Source: Corallium rubrum
Lineage: Eukaryota; Cnidaria; Anthozoa; Scleralcyonacea; Coralliidae
Length of the DNA stretch: 64,000 nucleotides
NCBI GenBank assembly: GCA_964035015.1
Contig: OZ035998.1
Coordinates: 22,649,479-22,713,478 of the forward strand
Reading direction: 5' to 3'
How positions within the stretch are numbered: the stretch's first letter is position 1; every line of letters begins with the position of its first letter. Shown here one piece after another: positions 55,565 to 64,000 of the stretch. The translations under genes and the position numbers were made by a program. The notes below the pieces were generated by a model. The model saw only the letters and a list, made by a program, of their open reading frames with translations, was not told the origin of the DNA and searched no databases.

Positions 55565-56588
55565 TAGCTGAAATGACAAGGCCCCTAAATTGGGCGCAGT
55601 TCAAGCCTGGGATAATTATAGCATTAAAATATAATAAACAATCTGAATTTGTTTTATCTTGTCAAATGTTACTCAAAAAAATATTACTTGACTACTTTGA
55701 ATTAATGGTTACGAGGGGGAAAGAGGTGAGTATCGAGTGGCATGGCATATATTTCCGCGCGAGTATCTTGTCAGTTGTGGAAATTATGATGGCTAGTAAT
55801 TTCATAACTACATATTGTTAAGATGTATAGTCTACATATGTTATCAGATGTTGAACAGATGTATAGTTCAAGTTTATCCGTTGTATGGAACTTGTTAACT
55901 CTGAACGCTGAGGCTTTAATATTTTTTTACTCGGGCCAACCCCAGGCGATTATACTCGTTCTTGCCTGGCAGGTCACTACGGTTGAAAGAGTTACATAAA
56001 AGCTATAAATTTGTGAAGTTCCTCACATTTTTGACATTTTAACAAGTTTCACATGACGGAGAACTTGAACTACACATCGAATGAAAGCTTATTCAACATC
56101 TGGTAACATACGTACATAATATATTTTAACAATGAGTAGTTCCGAAATTAATAGCCATCTTGTTCTACAACTGACAATATGTCGCGTGCACTCAAAGTTA
56201 ATGGAGGGGGATTGTTTGGAAGCTCATTGTCTTTCAATATTATGCGATGGTCATGTTATTGTGTTCATGTTGAAGGAAGGCAATTGTTGACGAAATCAAA
56301 TTTTATGGACACGTGACGACGAAGGACTACACTAAATTAAACACGAACGTTGCTATTGGATGATTGCTTATTATACAGAAAATACAATACGTTCAGTGCC
56401 GGGAAATTAGACAAATTGAACAAAAACATAGAACAATGATTTTTGCCGAGCAGTTTCCAAACCACTAACTATGGTGCAATATACCATGCCACTTGATACT
56501 CACCGCTTTTCCCCTCGGAACTACTCAAAAGTCGTTAACATGAATGTCCATGGGCATCGGAGTCCAAAATGTCACAGTTCTACATGCA
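55565..56588. other. no gene established
   Basis: An 82-residue frame (55573-55821) has no recognisable domain. The rest is AT-rich non-coding. Confidence 0.35.
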
Positions 56589-57024
56589 TTAGGGGTGTTT
56601 GTACGGAGGCGAGCCAGCTCGGGTACCAGGGCTAGCCCGCTTTGCCGAGATCGCCCTTATGCTGTTATTTCTTGTTAATTTTAATTTTATCTTGTGTTTA
56701 TATGAGACCTGGGTCAGCCCGCCTAGCCGAGATCTCGCTTTGTGAGACCTAGTTCTCGGTTACCCGGGATAGCTTTTTCCCGGGCCGGCACTAAAAGCTT
56801 CGTACACGCGACAAAATTTGTTTCTATCAGCTTTTTTCGATATATTAACAATTCACAAGTTATGCTTGTTCATGTACAGTTCGTATTTAAAACAATGAGA
56901 CTTCGTGTCTTACGAGAACGGAGAAATTAGGCAATTAGCACAACAAACAAGCAAGCCTGCCCGGCTAGGCGAGCTAGCCCTTCTCATGTAAACACAATAA
57001 AAATCATCTCGGTGAACCAAGCTA
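56589..57024. mobile_element. MITE family E, left part, split by the 3.1-kb element
   Basis: Starts TTAGGGGTGTTTGTACGGAG then GCGAGCC, contains GCTAGCCC/GGGCTAGC-type inverted words (56628, 56971-56983), and breaks off at AAGCTA (57019-57024). The missing right end, GCTCGGGTCGCCTCCATATA then AACACCCCCTTAA, is found at 60152-60186, beyond the element 57025-60149. Joined at TA, the two parts form one MITE with inverted ends. Confidence 0.75.
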
Positions 57025-57413
57025 CAATCTTGGACAAAACTGTTGTAACACCCCCGCCCCCCAAATCAATGTTGTCACATTCTTGCGTCCCACCGTGAGT
57101 CTTTGCGCAAGCTTTCAAATGACAACATTGAATTGGGGGGAAGGGGGCTGAGTGTTACAACTACTTTTGTCCAAGATTGTCTAATGGCTAATTTTGTTAT
57201 TTTTTATGATATAACTATATATCTTTTAATTTGGGAAGTTATAGAGACGAAATATAATATTTATGCAAATTTTTTATTTTTGTTTATAAAATGGCCAAAT
57301 TACGGGGTATTGTATTTGTCGGCGTATTACTCGGCCCAGTCTCCCTTGTTGGATATTTTTTTCAAGATGATTTGAATAAATTTTAAAAAGGAGTAAACAT
57401 TTGTTTTCAAATT

Positions 57414-57466
57414 GTGGGTGGATATGGGGTGGGTGGATATGGGGTGGGTGGATATGGGGTGGGTGA
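57414..57466. repeat. 15-bp tandem repeat
   Basis: GTGGGTGGATATGGG, three full units and a partial fourth; G-rich. It lies between the palindromic end and the helicase stop codon. Confidence 0.9.
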
Positions 57467-57554
57467 AGGCTAAATATTATCAATAAATATGTAATAGCTT
57501 AGGTAAGCCTTTATTCTCCTTTTTTATTTGTCGAAAAATAATATTATATACATT

Positions 57555-57990
57555 TTAAAAGGATTGTTGGTTTTTATTTGACATGTTATCCAGTACTAAT
57601 TCGGCAAAACAGTGTGCACACGGCAAAATTTCAACTTGGTTTTCTTTTGGGATTTGCGTTGAAAATTCGAAATATACCCAACGTGTGTTCATCATGTCGG
57701 TTTCTCTTTGATCGATAGATCCACCACGTACATAAATCAGCGGGTACTTAGAGGTTGCAAATATAGGGCAGTCCCCAGACAAACGCAAATCTTGCCTAAA
57801 GTGCGTTTTAGGCGCTGAGATACTTATTGTTTCCCCTTCGAGCATTAGGAGCAGTTCATTCCACCGAATAAGTTCTTTGCTCCAGCGAAAATCGTTTAGA
57901 AAAACAACTTCAGCTTGTTCAACGCCAAGCCAGGCATATGTTCCTGTTGCGGGATTGGTGAAGCATTTGTAAATATCATTAAGAGGCTTC
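57555..57990 (-). pseudogene. SF3-helicase-like protein, C-terminal half
   Basis: Minus-strand open frame. It starts at SFLLKPLNDIYKCF just after the Walker A position, followed by NPATGTYAWLGVEQAEVVFL then NDFRWSKE (Walker B-like, with N-D in place of D/E-E), LLMLEGETISISAPKTHFRQ, CPIFATSKYPLIYV (motif C with Ser-Lys), GSIDQRETDMMNTRWVYFEF (arginine-finger region) and CAHCF near the end; stop at 57555. This is the ATPase domain of the same family whose N-terminal half is at 20838-21489. Upstream it meets a GAA repeat. SF3 ATPases work as hexameric replication helicases of small DNA viruses; here the frame is broken and origin is unproven. Confidence 0.65.
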
Positions 57991-58023
57991 AGCAGGAATG
58001 ACTGCTCGCCGCGACAATGACAA

Positions 58024-58164
58024 TTCTTCTTCTTCTTCTTCTTCTTCTTCTTCTTCTTCTTCTTCTTCTTCTTCTTCTTCTTCTTCTTCTTCTTCTTCTT
58101 CTTCTTCTTCTTCTTCTTCTTCTTCTTCTTCTTCTTCTTCTTCTTCTTCTTCTTCTTCTTCTTC
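58024..58164. repeat. (TTC)47 / (GAA)47 microsatellite
   Basis: Uninterrupted 141-bp run, pyrimidine on the plus strand, placed where the Walker A region of the helicase would be encoded. Long GAA/TTC tracts can form triplex DNA. Confidence 0.95.
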
Positions 58165-58628
58165 ACACGACGATTGGTATTGCGAAAGAAACTCCATCTT
58201 TGACGTTCTCTCAATTAACTGTCCAGTTTAACCACAATGATTTGAATTTATATAGAAAAATGGTAATCACTTTTGTCTGTATATTTCAATATGTAAACTG
58301 GTAATTGGTAGAATCAATTCGGGGTAATTAATTTGATAAGATATAGATTTTACACAAAAGACTACCTCCTTGTTAATACTACGGATGACTTGTTATTGCA
58401 CTCTTGGGGAAGGGTGAGATTGTATCGGGGCTTAAAATATTCACAATGCTATTAAAGGTCAATGTAGTCAAAAGTCATAGTAGGGATGCCTCACGTTAAA
58501 TAACGAAAATAAAAGCTGGTAATACTACCAATGTTAGGTTGAAGCAATCTCAAAAAGTGATAAAAGTACTGACGAAATAAAGCGTTTAAATTACATTCAA
58601 ATCATCGGAATTATTCCCTATATACAAC

Positions 58629-58722
58629 GATCTACCACGGTCTACCAAATATTTAATAGAAAACTGAATACATATTAATTTGTTATAAACTAGTGGTAGA
58701 CCGTGGTAGACCGTTGGTAGAT
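58629..58722. mobile_element. small hairpin insertion at the transposase end
   Basis: GATCTACCACGGTCTACCA (58629-58647) pairs with TGGTAGACCGTGGTAGACC (58693-58711), with an AT-rich loop; GGTAGAT follows. It cuts the C-terminus of the Tc1-like transposase, whose last recognisable part is NPIENLFHLVKNKLN. Confidence 0.75.
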
Positions 58723-59673
58723 AGTGCAGATTATATTAATTATTGTGTATACGTCAGTATTAAGTTTATTTTTGACTAAATGAAAAAGATTTTCAATAGG
58801 ATTAATGTCTGGTGACCGCGGCGGTATTTTAAAACATGTATATCCTAGTTCAGTAAATACAGCTTTTGCATGTCCACTGTTCTGACTTGGGTCTCCATCT
58901 TGCAAGAACACATTCGTTTCTTTGCCCGAGCGAATAAATGTTGCTGCAAAGTTGTCCGTAACGAAGTCGGCAAACATTGGTCCGTCAAGATGTTGGTATG
59001 GTTTTGCGAGTATCACTCCTCTTGCAAATGATATAGCGACAAAGACTTTTACCCGACGGCCACCACTTAGACACGTCGAACCCTTTGCGGTACAGGCATA
59101 ATCAAGTCCTTCGCAACGCTTTCTCCAAATGCGACCTCGAGGGGCTAGGGCTTGGTCAGCAGGCCGAGTTTTGTGAATAAATGAAACACCATCAAAATAG
59201 AAAGCAATTCCATCCATCCAGAAAAAGTCACCTGGGTGCTCTCTTCTTATCATTTGCACAAATCGCAAGCGTTTACTGTGGTCTTTTACAGTCATCAAAC
59301 CCTTCTTCCTTGCTTGTAGCCATTGGAATTCACTTTTGTTGAGTGCACGTCACACCGTTCGGTTGCTGATTGTAGATGGTATATCTGCTTCAAGTGCAAT
59401 CTTCTTTGAAGAAAAATGGCCCCCTTCACTATGTCGAATGTTTTTTAATGTTCTAATAAGGTTTCTGTTCATGCGGTTTGTAATTTTTTGTGGTCTTCCT
59501 GAACGGCGAGTAGGTTTACGATCAGGATTCTTGAAATTGTTTCCAATTCTTGAAACAGTTGCATTGGAAACTCCGCATTTCCGAGCGATACTCCTTGTGC
59601 TCATCTTCATTTCTTTGAGAAGCATGTAAATATACGCTCTCTTGTTGGGACACAGACGTCTCAAAAAAACCAT
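58690..59673 (-). pseudogene. Tc1-like DD34E transposase, nearly complete
   Basis: Cut-and-paste transposase. From ATG 59673: an N-terminal helix-turn-helix (IYMLLKEMKMSTRSIARKCG, VSNATVSRIGNNFK), a second DNA-binding part with GRPQKITNRMNRNLIRTL, then a single in-frame TGA at 59350-59352. The same frame continues MTVKDHSKRLRFVQMIRREH, FFWMDGIAFYFDGVSF (first catalytic Asp), NVFLQDGDPSQNSGHAKAVF (second Asp) and RSPDINPIENLFHLVKNKL; 34 residues separate the second Asp from the Glu of IEN, the Tc1 signature. The normal C-terminus is lost to the hairpin insertion. One stop plus C-terminal loss makes it inactive, but it is the best-preserved transposase in the window. Confidence 0.9.
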
Positions 59674-60151
59674 GACAAAGCAAAAACAGAACTTAAATTC
59701 TGATAAAACAGCTAGCGCAAATATATTTTTGAAAAAATGAGACGGCTATTCCATTGTGACGTCAGTTTATTAGAGTAAACTCGATGAACGCTGACCAGAA
59801 AGTATAATATAGAGGAGCCTGCGCCAAGAAAACCCGTGCGGCATTGACTCTATTCGTGTTTAAATGCAAATTATTGATCTTTCTACTCAAGGAAAATAGC
59901 TTAAACTTTGTAGTGTATTTATTCACATTATTTTATGTATATAAAACAGGTTTTAACGCTAATTTATGTAAATAGAAAAAAAACCAGTCGGAGACAATCT
60001 TGGACAAAACTGTTGTAACACCCCCGCCCCCCAAATCAATGTTGTCACATTCTTGCGTCCCACCGTGAGTCTTTGCGCAAGCTTTCAAATGACAACATTG
60101 AATTGGGGGGAAGGGGGCTGAGTGTTACAACTACTTTTGTCCAAGATTGTA

Positions 60152-60186
60152 GCTCGGGTCGCCTCCATATAAACACCCCCTTAAAT
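60152..60186. mobile_element. MITE family E, right end
   Basis: GCTCGGGTCGCCTCCATATA then AACACCCCCTTAA, inverted match to the E start at 56589 (TTAGGGGTGTTTGTACGGAG). See 56589-57024. Confidence 0.75.
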
Positions 60187-60502
60187 AACTACCAAGTTGA
60201 GAGTATTCTGCCGCCGTCTGGTTTTTAGACTAATATTTGACCAGATGAAAGGAAATAAGAATTGAGATCGTTTATTATATTCTAATTCTATAATTATCCC
60301 AATTATATCTCTTCCAACCAATCATATTTTCTAATTCTATAATTATCCCAAATTATTTACATGTCAACAAATCAGATTTCACTACCAGGTTTCTTGGTAG
60401 TGAGTGACGTCACTGGACGGCATTATCGCCTATTGAATTCAAACGCCTCTCTCAGGAGTGAGAAGGAGATGAGATTGGCGGCTGCATGCTTTCAGTCTAA
60501 TA
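60187..60502 (-). repeat. repeat R3, copy 2, and flanking short repeats
   Basis: 60395-60503 is the inverted copy of 54086-54186. Before it, the phrase TTCTAATTCTATAATTATCC occurs twice (60277 and 60333), and CACTACCAGG .. TTGGTAGTG forms a small hairpin at about 60380-60402. Confidence 0.75.
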
Positions 60503-60942
60503 TGCAACTTGCGTCGCAAAAATAGAAACTTCATATTGCACAGCAATTTTTAGCGTGTGACATCTCCTCGCGTAACTGATTTTTTTAGATTTTCTAGTTG
60601 AACGAAAAGTTGGTTTGGTAAGGTTTTTACTTTTGCAACAATTTTCTACAATTTGCACTCAAAAAATTGCGTGTAATATATGTCGTGACTACAACTTTTG
60701 TATGCAAGGCGAGTTTAAAAGATGGTAGACGCTGTAAAGTTAAACCGACCAAAGCTTTCTTTGATTCGGTTGTTTACGTTCGAATTCATTATTAAGAAGA
60801 AAATCGCGGGTGCTTTTCTGTCGCTATAGCCATGTTGAATTACTATTTGGAACTCGAAACATTATATTTTTTGCCAAGTGACAAGGGAAAAGTAACATAT
60901 GACAATGTGGAACATTGTATATTTTTTGCGACGCAAGTTGCA
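60503..60942. mobile_element. 440-bp MITE
   Basis: Terminal inverted repeats TGCAACTTGCGTCGCAAAAA (60503-60522) and TTTTTGCGACGCAAGTTGCA (60923-60942), perfect over 20 bp, with weaker inner similarity. No coding content. Confidence 0.85.
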
Positions 60943-61119
60943 CAAATAGATTCTATACGTGTAACAGAGTCTTGAAGAATTTGCATGAAATTATTAAAAA
61001 GATTTGTGATGAGATTGATCATAACTTTAGCACACAATAGTTTGTTTTATAAAAGTCAAGTCATAGTATATAACAATCTTAATTTTGATCAGGATTACTT
61101 TAGTTTTCCACTTTGCATT

Positions 61120-61290
61120 TTAAGTATAGGTTAGTTACCGAACCCGAGGTAACTACGTCGCTTATTTTCCCAACCACGCATAAATCAAGTTAATTACCCG
61201 GGGCAATTCACTTGATTATGCGTGGTTGCGAGTAACTATTATAAATAAACAACCGCGGTACGTCAAAGAAAACCGAGGTGATTGTGAACT
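61120..61290. repeat. interspersed repeat R1, copy 2
   Basis: Same family as 18225-18440. Here an inner inverted pair is well kept: AACCACGCATAAATCAAGT then TAATTACCC against GGGCAATTCACTTGATTATG then CGTGGTT. Confidence 0.8.
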
Positions 61291-61899
61291 AAGTCTTATT
61301 AGTCAATGATCACGAAACACACGAACAAAGTTCTGATGTTCCATTTCAGTTCATTTCAGCACTATTTATTCACACAGTCAAGTAAACGAACGCGAATCGA
61401 AGAGAGTTGATAAAACATGCGTTATATATAAAGCGGGCTAGCACGGTCCACATAATCGTCCCCTTAGAGTTTTTATTATATCCACTCAGATGAATTCGTT
61501 ATTTCATACATACCTTAACTTGGTACCAACAATCAAAATACATCAATCTCTTCGGTTCAGCTTTTCTGTTCGGAAATTTGAAAAAAGAGCTGTCCTTGTC
61601 TGTTAGATTTAGTTGGCTCTACATAAAAAAAAATAACAAAACATTTTACAAATACATGCAGGGGAACCCGGTTAATACGATCTCCAAAAAGGACACGCAG
61701 AAATGTCCGTATTACCCGTCCAAATTTGACTCTACCAAAAAGCTAGAACATGTATTTTCTCAAATGTATGTTAGAATATAAATAGTCATGTGATTTTAAA
61801 ACATGGCGAATGGCAGAGAACAACTTTACATGAAAGCTCTGCACAAACAATTTCAAAACTTTCATTTATTGATCAATCATTAGTGTTCATTATCCTATT
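61291..61899. other. no gene recognised
   Basis: Non-coding. GGGGAACCCGGTTAATACGA near 61672 with AAATGTCCGTATTACCCG looks like part of a MITE end, but no partner was found. Confidence 0.4.
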
Positions 61900-62600
61900 A
61901 AGCGCTGATAAATTCGCAAGACAACAATGCAATCCTCCATTCAGCAGTTCAGATTTAGGCCGGCGAACGGCGAATTTTGCCGGTGGATGAGCGGATTTTG
62001 TAGCAAATTCTCCACAATGCGCATGCCCGGCTCAGAAACCGCTCTGGAAGAAGTTATGTGTCGTGTACTGGGTCACCTGTTGGAAGAAGGCGTGGTCGGT
62101 AAGATTGCAGATGATCTATATTGTGGAGGGAACACTCCAATCGAGCTATTCAACAACTAGAAGAAAGTCTTACAGGCTCTCTACAAATGCGACCTGCGCT
62201 TGTCCACATCGAAAACCGTCATCAACTCGTCCACAACTATACTAGGATGGATATGGAGCTCTGGCACCCTCAAAGCCAGCCCACACCGCATCGCCACACT
62301 CGCTTCTTGTCTTGAGCCCGACACAGTAGGCCGTATGAGATATTTTATTGGCGCATACAAAGTCCTCTCTCGCGTCATTCCTGGAGGTTCGTCATTACTC
62401 ACTTCATTAGACGACGCAGTAGCTCTACGCCAGTCTCAAGAAGCTATCGAGTGGAATGACAAGCTCCGTACTTCATTCTTCCACGCACAGCAATCGCTTT
62501 GCACTTCCCGTGCAATCACTCTACCCAGGTCTGATGACCACTCTGGATAGTGACGGACGAGCCGTTAGAAATCCAGGTATCGGCGCAACCCTCTACGTAA
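61900..62600 (+). pseudogene. LTR retroelement RT, third pol type
   Basis: 5'-truncated RT in shifting frames. 61927-62160 reads [20 protein letters not shown] then [20 protein letters not shown], where A-D-D is the catalytic box (normally Y/F-x-D-D). 62200-62550 continues LSTSKTVINSSTTILGWIWS, SPHRIATLASC, MRYFIGAYKVLSRVIPG and ends in the RT-RNase H connection. The wording matches a retroelement pol common in cnidarians; gypsy-related (gmr1-like) is likelier than BEL, but this is not settled. It differs clearly from the two gypsy elements at the left. Confidence 0.75.
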
Positions 62601-63151
62601 CCCGAAAGGCCAAGCTCATGCTTGCTGGATTTTTCAGTGCAAAACTACGTGGGTCCCAAACCTCATGGCTCCCACGCGAAGTAGAAGCCCTTTCCATTGC
62701 CATAGCTACAAAGCACTTCGCTCCATATATCGTCCAAGCTAACAAAAAAGCGTGTATTCTCACCGACAGCAAGCCCTGCGTGCAAGCGTTCGAGAAGTTG
62801 TGCCGCGGTGAATTTTCTGCCAGCCCCCGTGTTTCCACCTTCTTATCGACCGTCAGCCGCTATCAAGCCACTGTCAGGCGGCACGTTTCCGGGTCCGCCA
62901 TCTTACCATCAGACTTCGCAAGCCGTAACGCTCCCATCTGCCAAGACGAGGCCTGTCAGATTTGCTCTTTCGTAAAGCGCACCGAAGACTCTGTCGTCCG
63001 ACGCTCATCTATCCAGGACATACTTAAAGGCGATGCAAAACTCCCCTTGACAAGCCGCTCCGCTTGGTTAGCCATCCAATCTGAGTGCTCTGACGCACAC
63101 ACGCTCACTTTATCCAAGGTAAAAGGCCATCGAAGAAACTTACCAACATAA
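62456..63151 (+). pseudogene. RNase H domain of the third LTR element
   Basis: 231-residue frame: [17 protein letters not shown] (first catalytic Asp region), [20 protein letters not shown] with A-L-S-I-A-I-A (Glu), [20 protein letters not shown] (second Asp), then [15 protein letters not shown] (D-F-A-S-R, end of RNase H) and a Cys-rich piece [11 protein letters not shown]. It is followed after a frameshift near 63140 by the integrase. Confidence 0.78.
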
Positions 63152-63955
63152 AGCTAAGGACGTCAAGAGATACTTGAACGTCGCGACAATTGCTAAGGAC
63201 GGACTGCTAGTTGTCAAACGCAACAAGCCTTTGGCACCAACACGTGACTGCATTATCGTTCCTCGCTCCTTCTTGGATGGACTTCTGACAGCACTTCACA
63301 CACAGCTTAGCCGTCCATCTAGCCACCAGCTGAAAACGGTCGTCAAACGCTATTTGTACGCACTAGATATGGACAGGACCATTGACCGTGTCACCCATGG
63401 TTGTCACCCGTGTGCCGCCCTACGCCAAAGACCTCACGCGCTCGTCGAACAATCTTCGTGCCCTTCACCTGACGCGGTTGGCGTGTCATTTGCGGCTGAT
63501 GTTCTTAAGCGTTCTCGGCAGCTTATATTAGTGGTAAGAGAATGTGTGACAAGCTACACTACAACACTACTACTGAACGACGAACGCCACAACACACTAC
63601 GTGACGCTCTTATCCGCATGTGCATCCAAATGCGAGCTTTAGACGGGCCACACACCGTTGTTCGTACTGATCCAGCTCCTGGGTTTAAAGCCCTTGCAGA
63701 CGACCAAATCTTAAAGCACTAAAGGATCACATCGGAGCTGGGAAACGCAAAGAATTGCAACAAAAATCCAGTTGCCGAAAAGGCGATCCAAGAATTGGAA
63801 GGCGAGCCATTACAAGACCCGTTAGGAGGAGCAGTCTCAGACGTAACACTAGACGTAGCCACAGCCACCTTGAACTCCCAAATCCGAACACGGATTCGTC
63901 AGCCAGAGAAATGTGGACGCAACGTGACCAGTCCTCCAATTACCAACTGCCTATG
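63152..63955 (+). pseudogene. integrase of the third LTR element
   Basis: 63174-63722: zinc-binding HHCC part LHTQLSRPSSHQLKTVVKRY .. THGCHPCAAL, then the core with GVSFAADVLKRSRQLILVV (first Asp) and VVRTDPAPGFKALADDQILK (second Asp). A TAA at 63720-63722 interrupts; the same frame continues with KNPVAEKAIQELEGE (catalytic Glu), DVATATLNSQIRTR, then a frame change. The reading probably goes on past the right window edge. The window ends inside or just after this gene. Confidence 0.78.
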
Positions 63956-64000
63956 AATGATCAAAACCTGATAGCTACCCAGCACGAACAACGCACCACA

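Larger units (their letters stand above)
57025..60149 (-). mobile_element. 3.1-kb element with identical 155-bp palindromic ends (family H)
   Basis: 57025-57179 and 59995-60149 are identical as far as I can read: CAATCTTGGACAAAACTGTT then GTAACACCCCC .. GATTG. Each is itself palindromic (arms about 55 bp, inner loop with TTGCG/CGCAA). TA precedes and follows the whole unit (57023-57024, 60150-60151), and removal restores MITE E. Contents on the minus strand: a Tc1-like transposase (58690-59673) and the C-terminal half of an SF3 helicase (57555-57990), plus a (GAA)47 run and a small hairpin element. A related decayed module stands beside the other helicase copy at 21.53-21.67 kb. Confidence 0.75.

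Noticed and set aside
57979..58304. Polyserine, polyglutamate, polylysine and polyleucine proteins
   Set aside because: All are readings of the (TTC)47 microsatellite in different frames.
57025..60149. Reading the two identical 155-bp ends as LTRs of a retroelement
   Set aside because: They are palindromic, lack TG..CA ends, PBS and polypurine tract, and are flanked by TA; a TIR-type or hairpin-ended element fits better.

Overview
The window looks like repeat-dense nuclear DNA from an animal, most likely a cnidarian (sea anemone or coral). The reasons are AT-rich sequence, no bacterial-style operons, a mix of Ty3/gypsy, BEL/Pao, DIRS, CR1/L2-like LINE and Penelope-like retroelements, tRNA-derived SINEs, and many palindromic MITEs of kinds common in anthozoan genomes. 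The organism call is inference; nothing here fixes a species. I found no convincing intact host protein gene in 64 kb. Almost every real coding signal is a broken mobile-element gene.

Layout. 1-5.96 kb: a decayed Ty3/gypsy element (gag, RT, RNase H, integrase, + strand) split by a pogo-type DNA transposon whose transposase has lost its catalytic core. 6.5-8.4 kb: a DIRS-like retroelement on the minus strand. 8.4-10.9 kb: 5' part of a BEL/Pao element (LTR end, PBS, gag, protease). 11.9-17.9 kb: a second gypsy element, interrupted by a 664-bp insert inside integrase and by a 5'-truncated LINE. 18.2-26.5 kb: a Crypton-like remnant, two tandem tRNA-SINEs, the N-terminal half of an SF3-helicase gene, LINE fragments and MITEs. 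26.5-36 kb: mostly AT-rich sequence without recognisable genes, with a 1.5-kb hAT-like MITE. 36.1-44.5 kb: MITEs, SINEs and two Penelope-like families, one in an inverted arrangement and both with hammerhead-like cores. 45.556-50.549 kb: a satellite array of 18 units of about 277 bp, each period carrying a tRNA-like fold. 50.7-61.3 kb: palindromic elements, a 427-bp tandem duplication, and a 3.1-kb element bounded by two identical 155-bp palindromes that holds a Tc1-like transposase and the C-terminal half of the same SF3-helicase family. 61.9-64 kb: RT, RNase H and integrase of another LTR retroelement running off the window.

The most interesting points are (1) the satellite array, which starts and ends at the same internal phase and is an exact whole number of units, as expected if a circular multimer had integrated; and (2) an SF3-helicase gene family found twice beside long palindromic terminal modules. 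In the second case the whole unit sits between TA duplications, and removing it restores an older MITE. The combination recalls both Tc1-like TIR elements and parvovirus-like hairpin-plus-helicase organisation.
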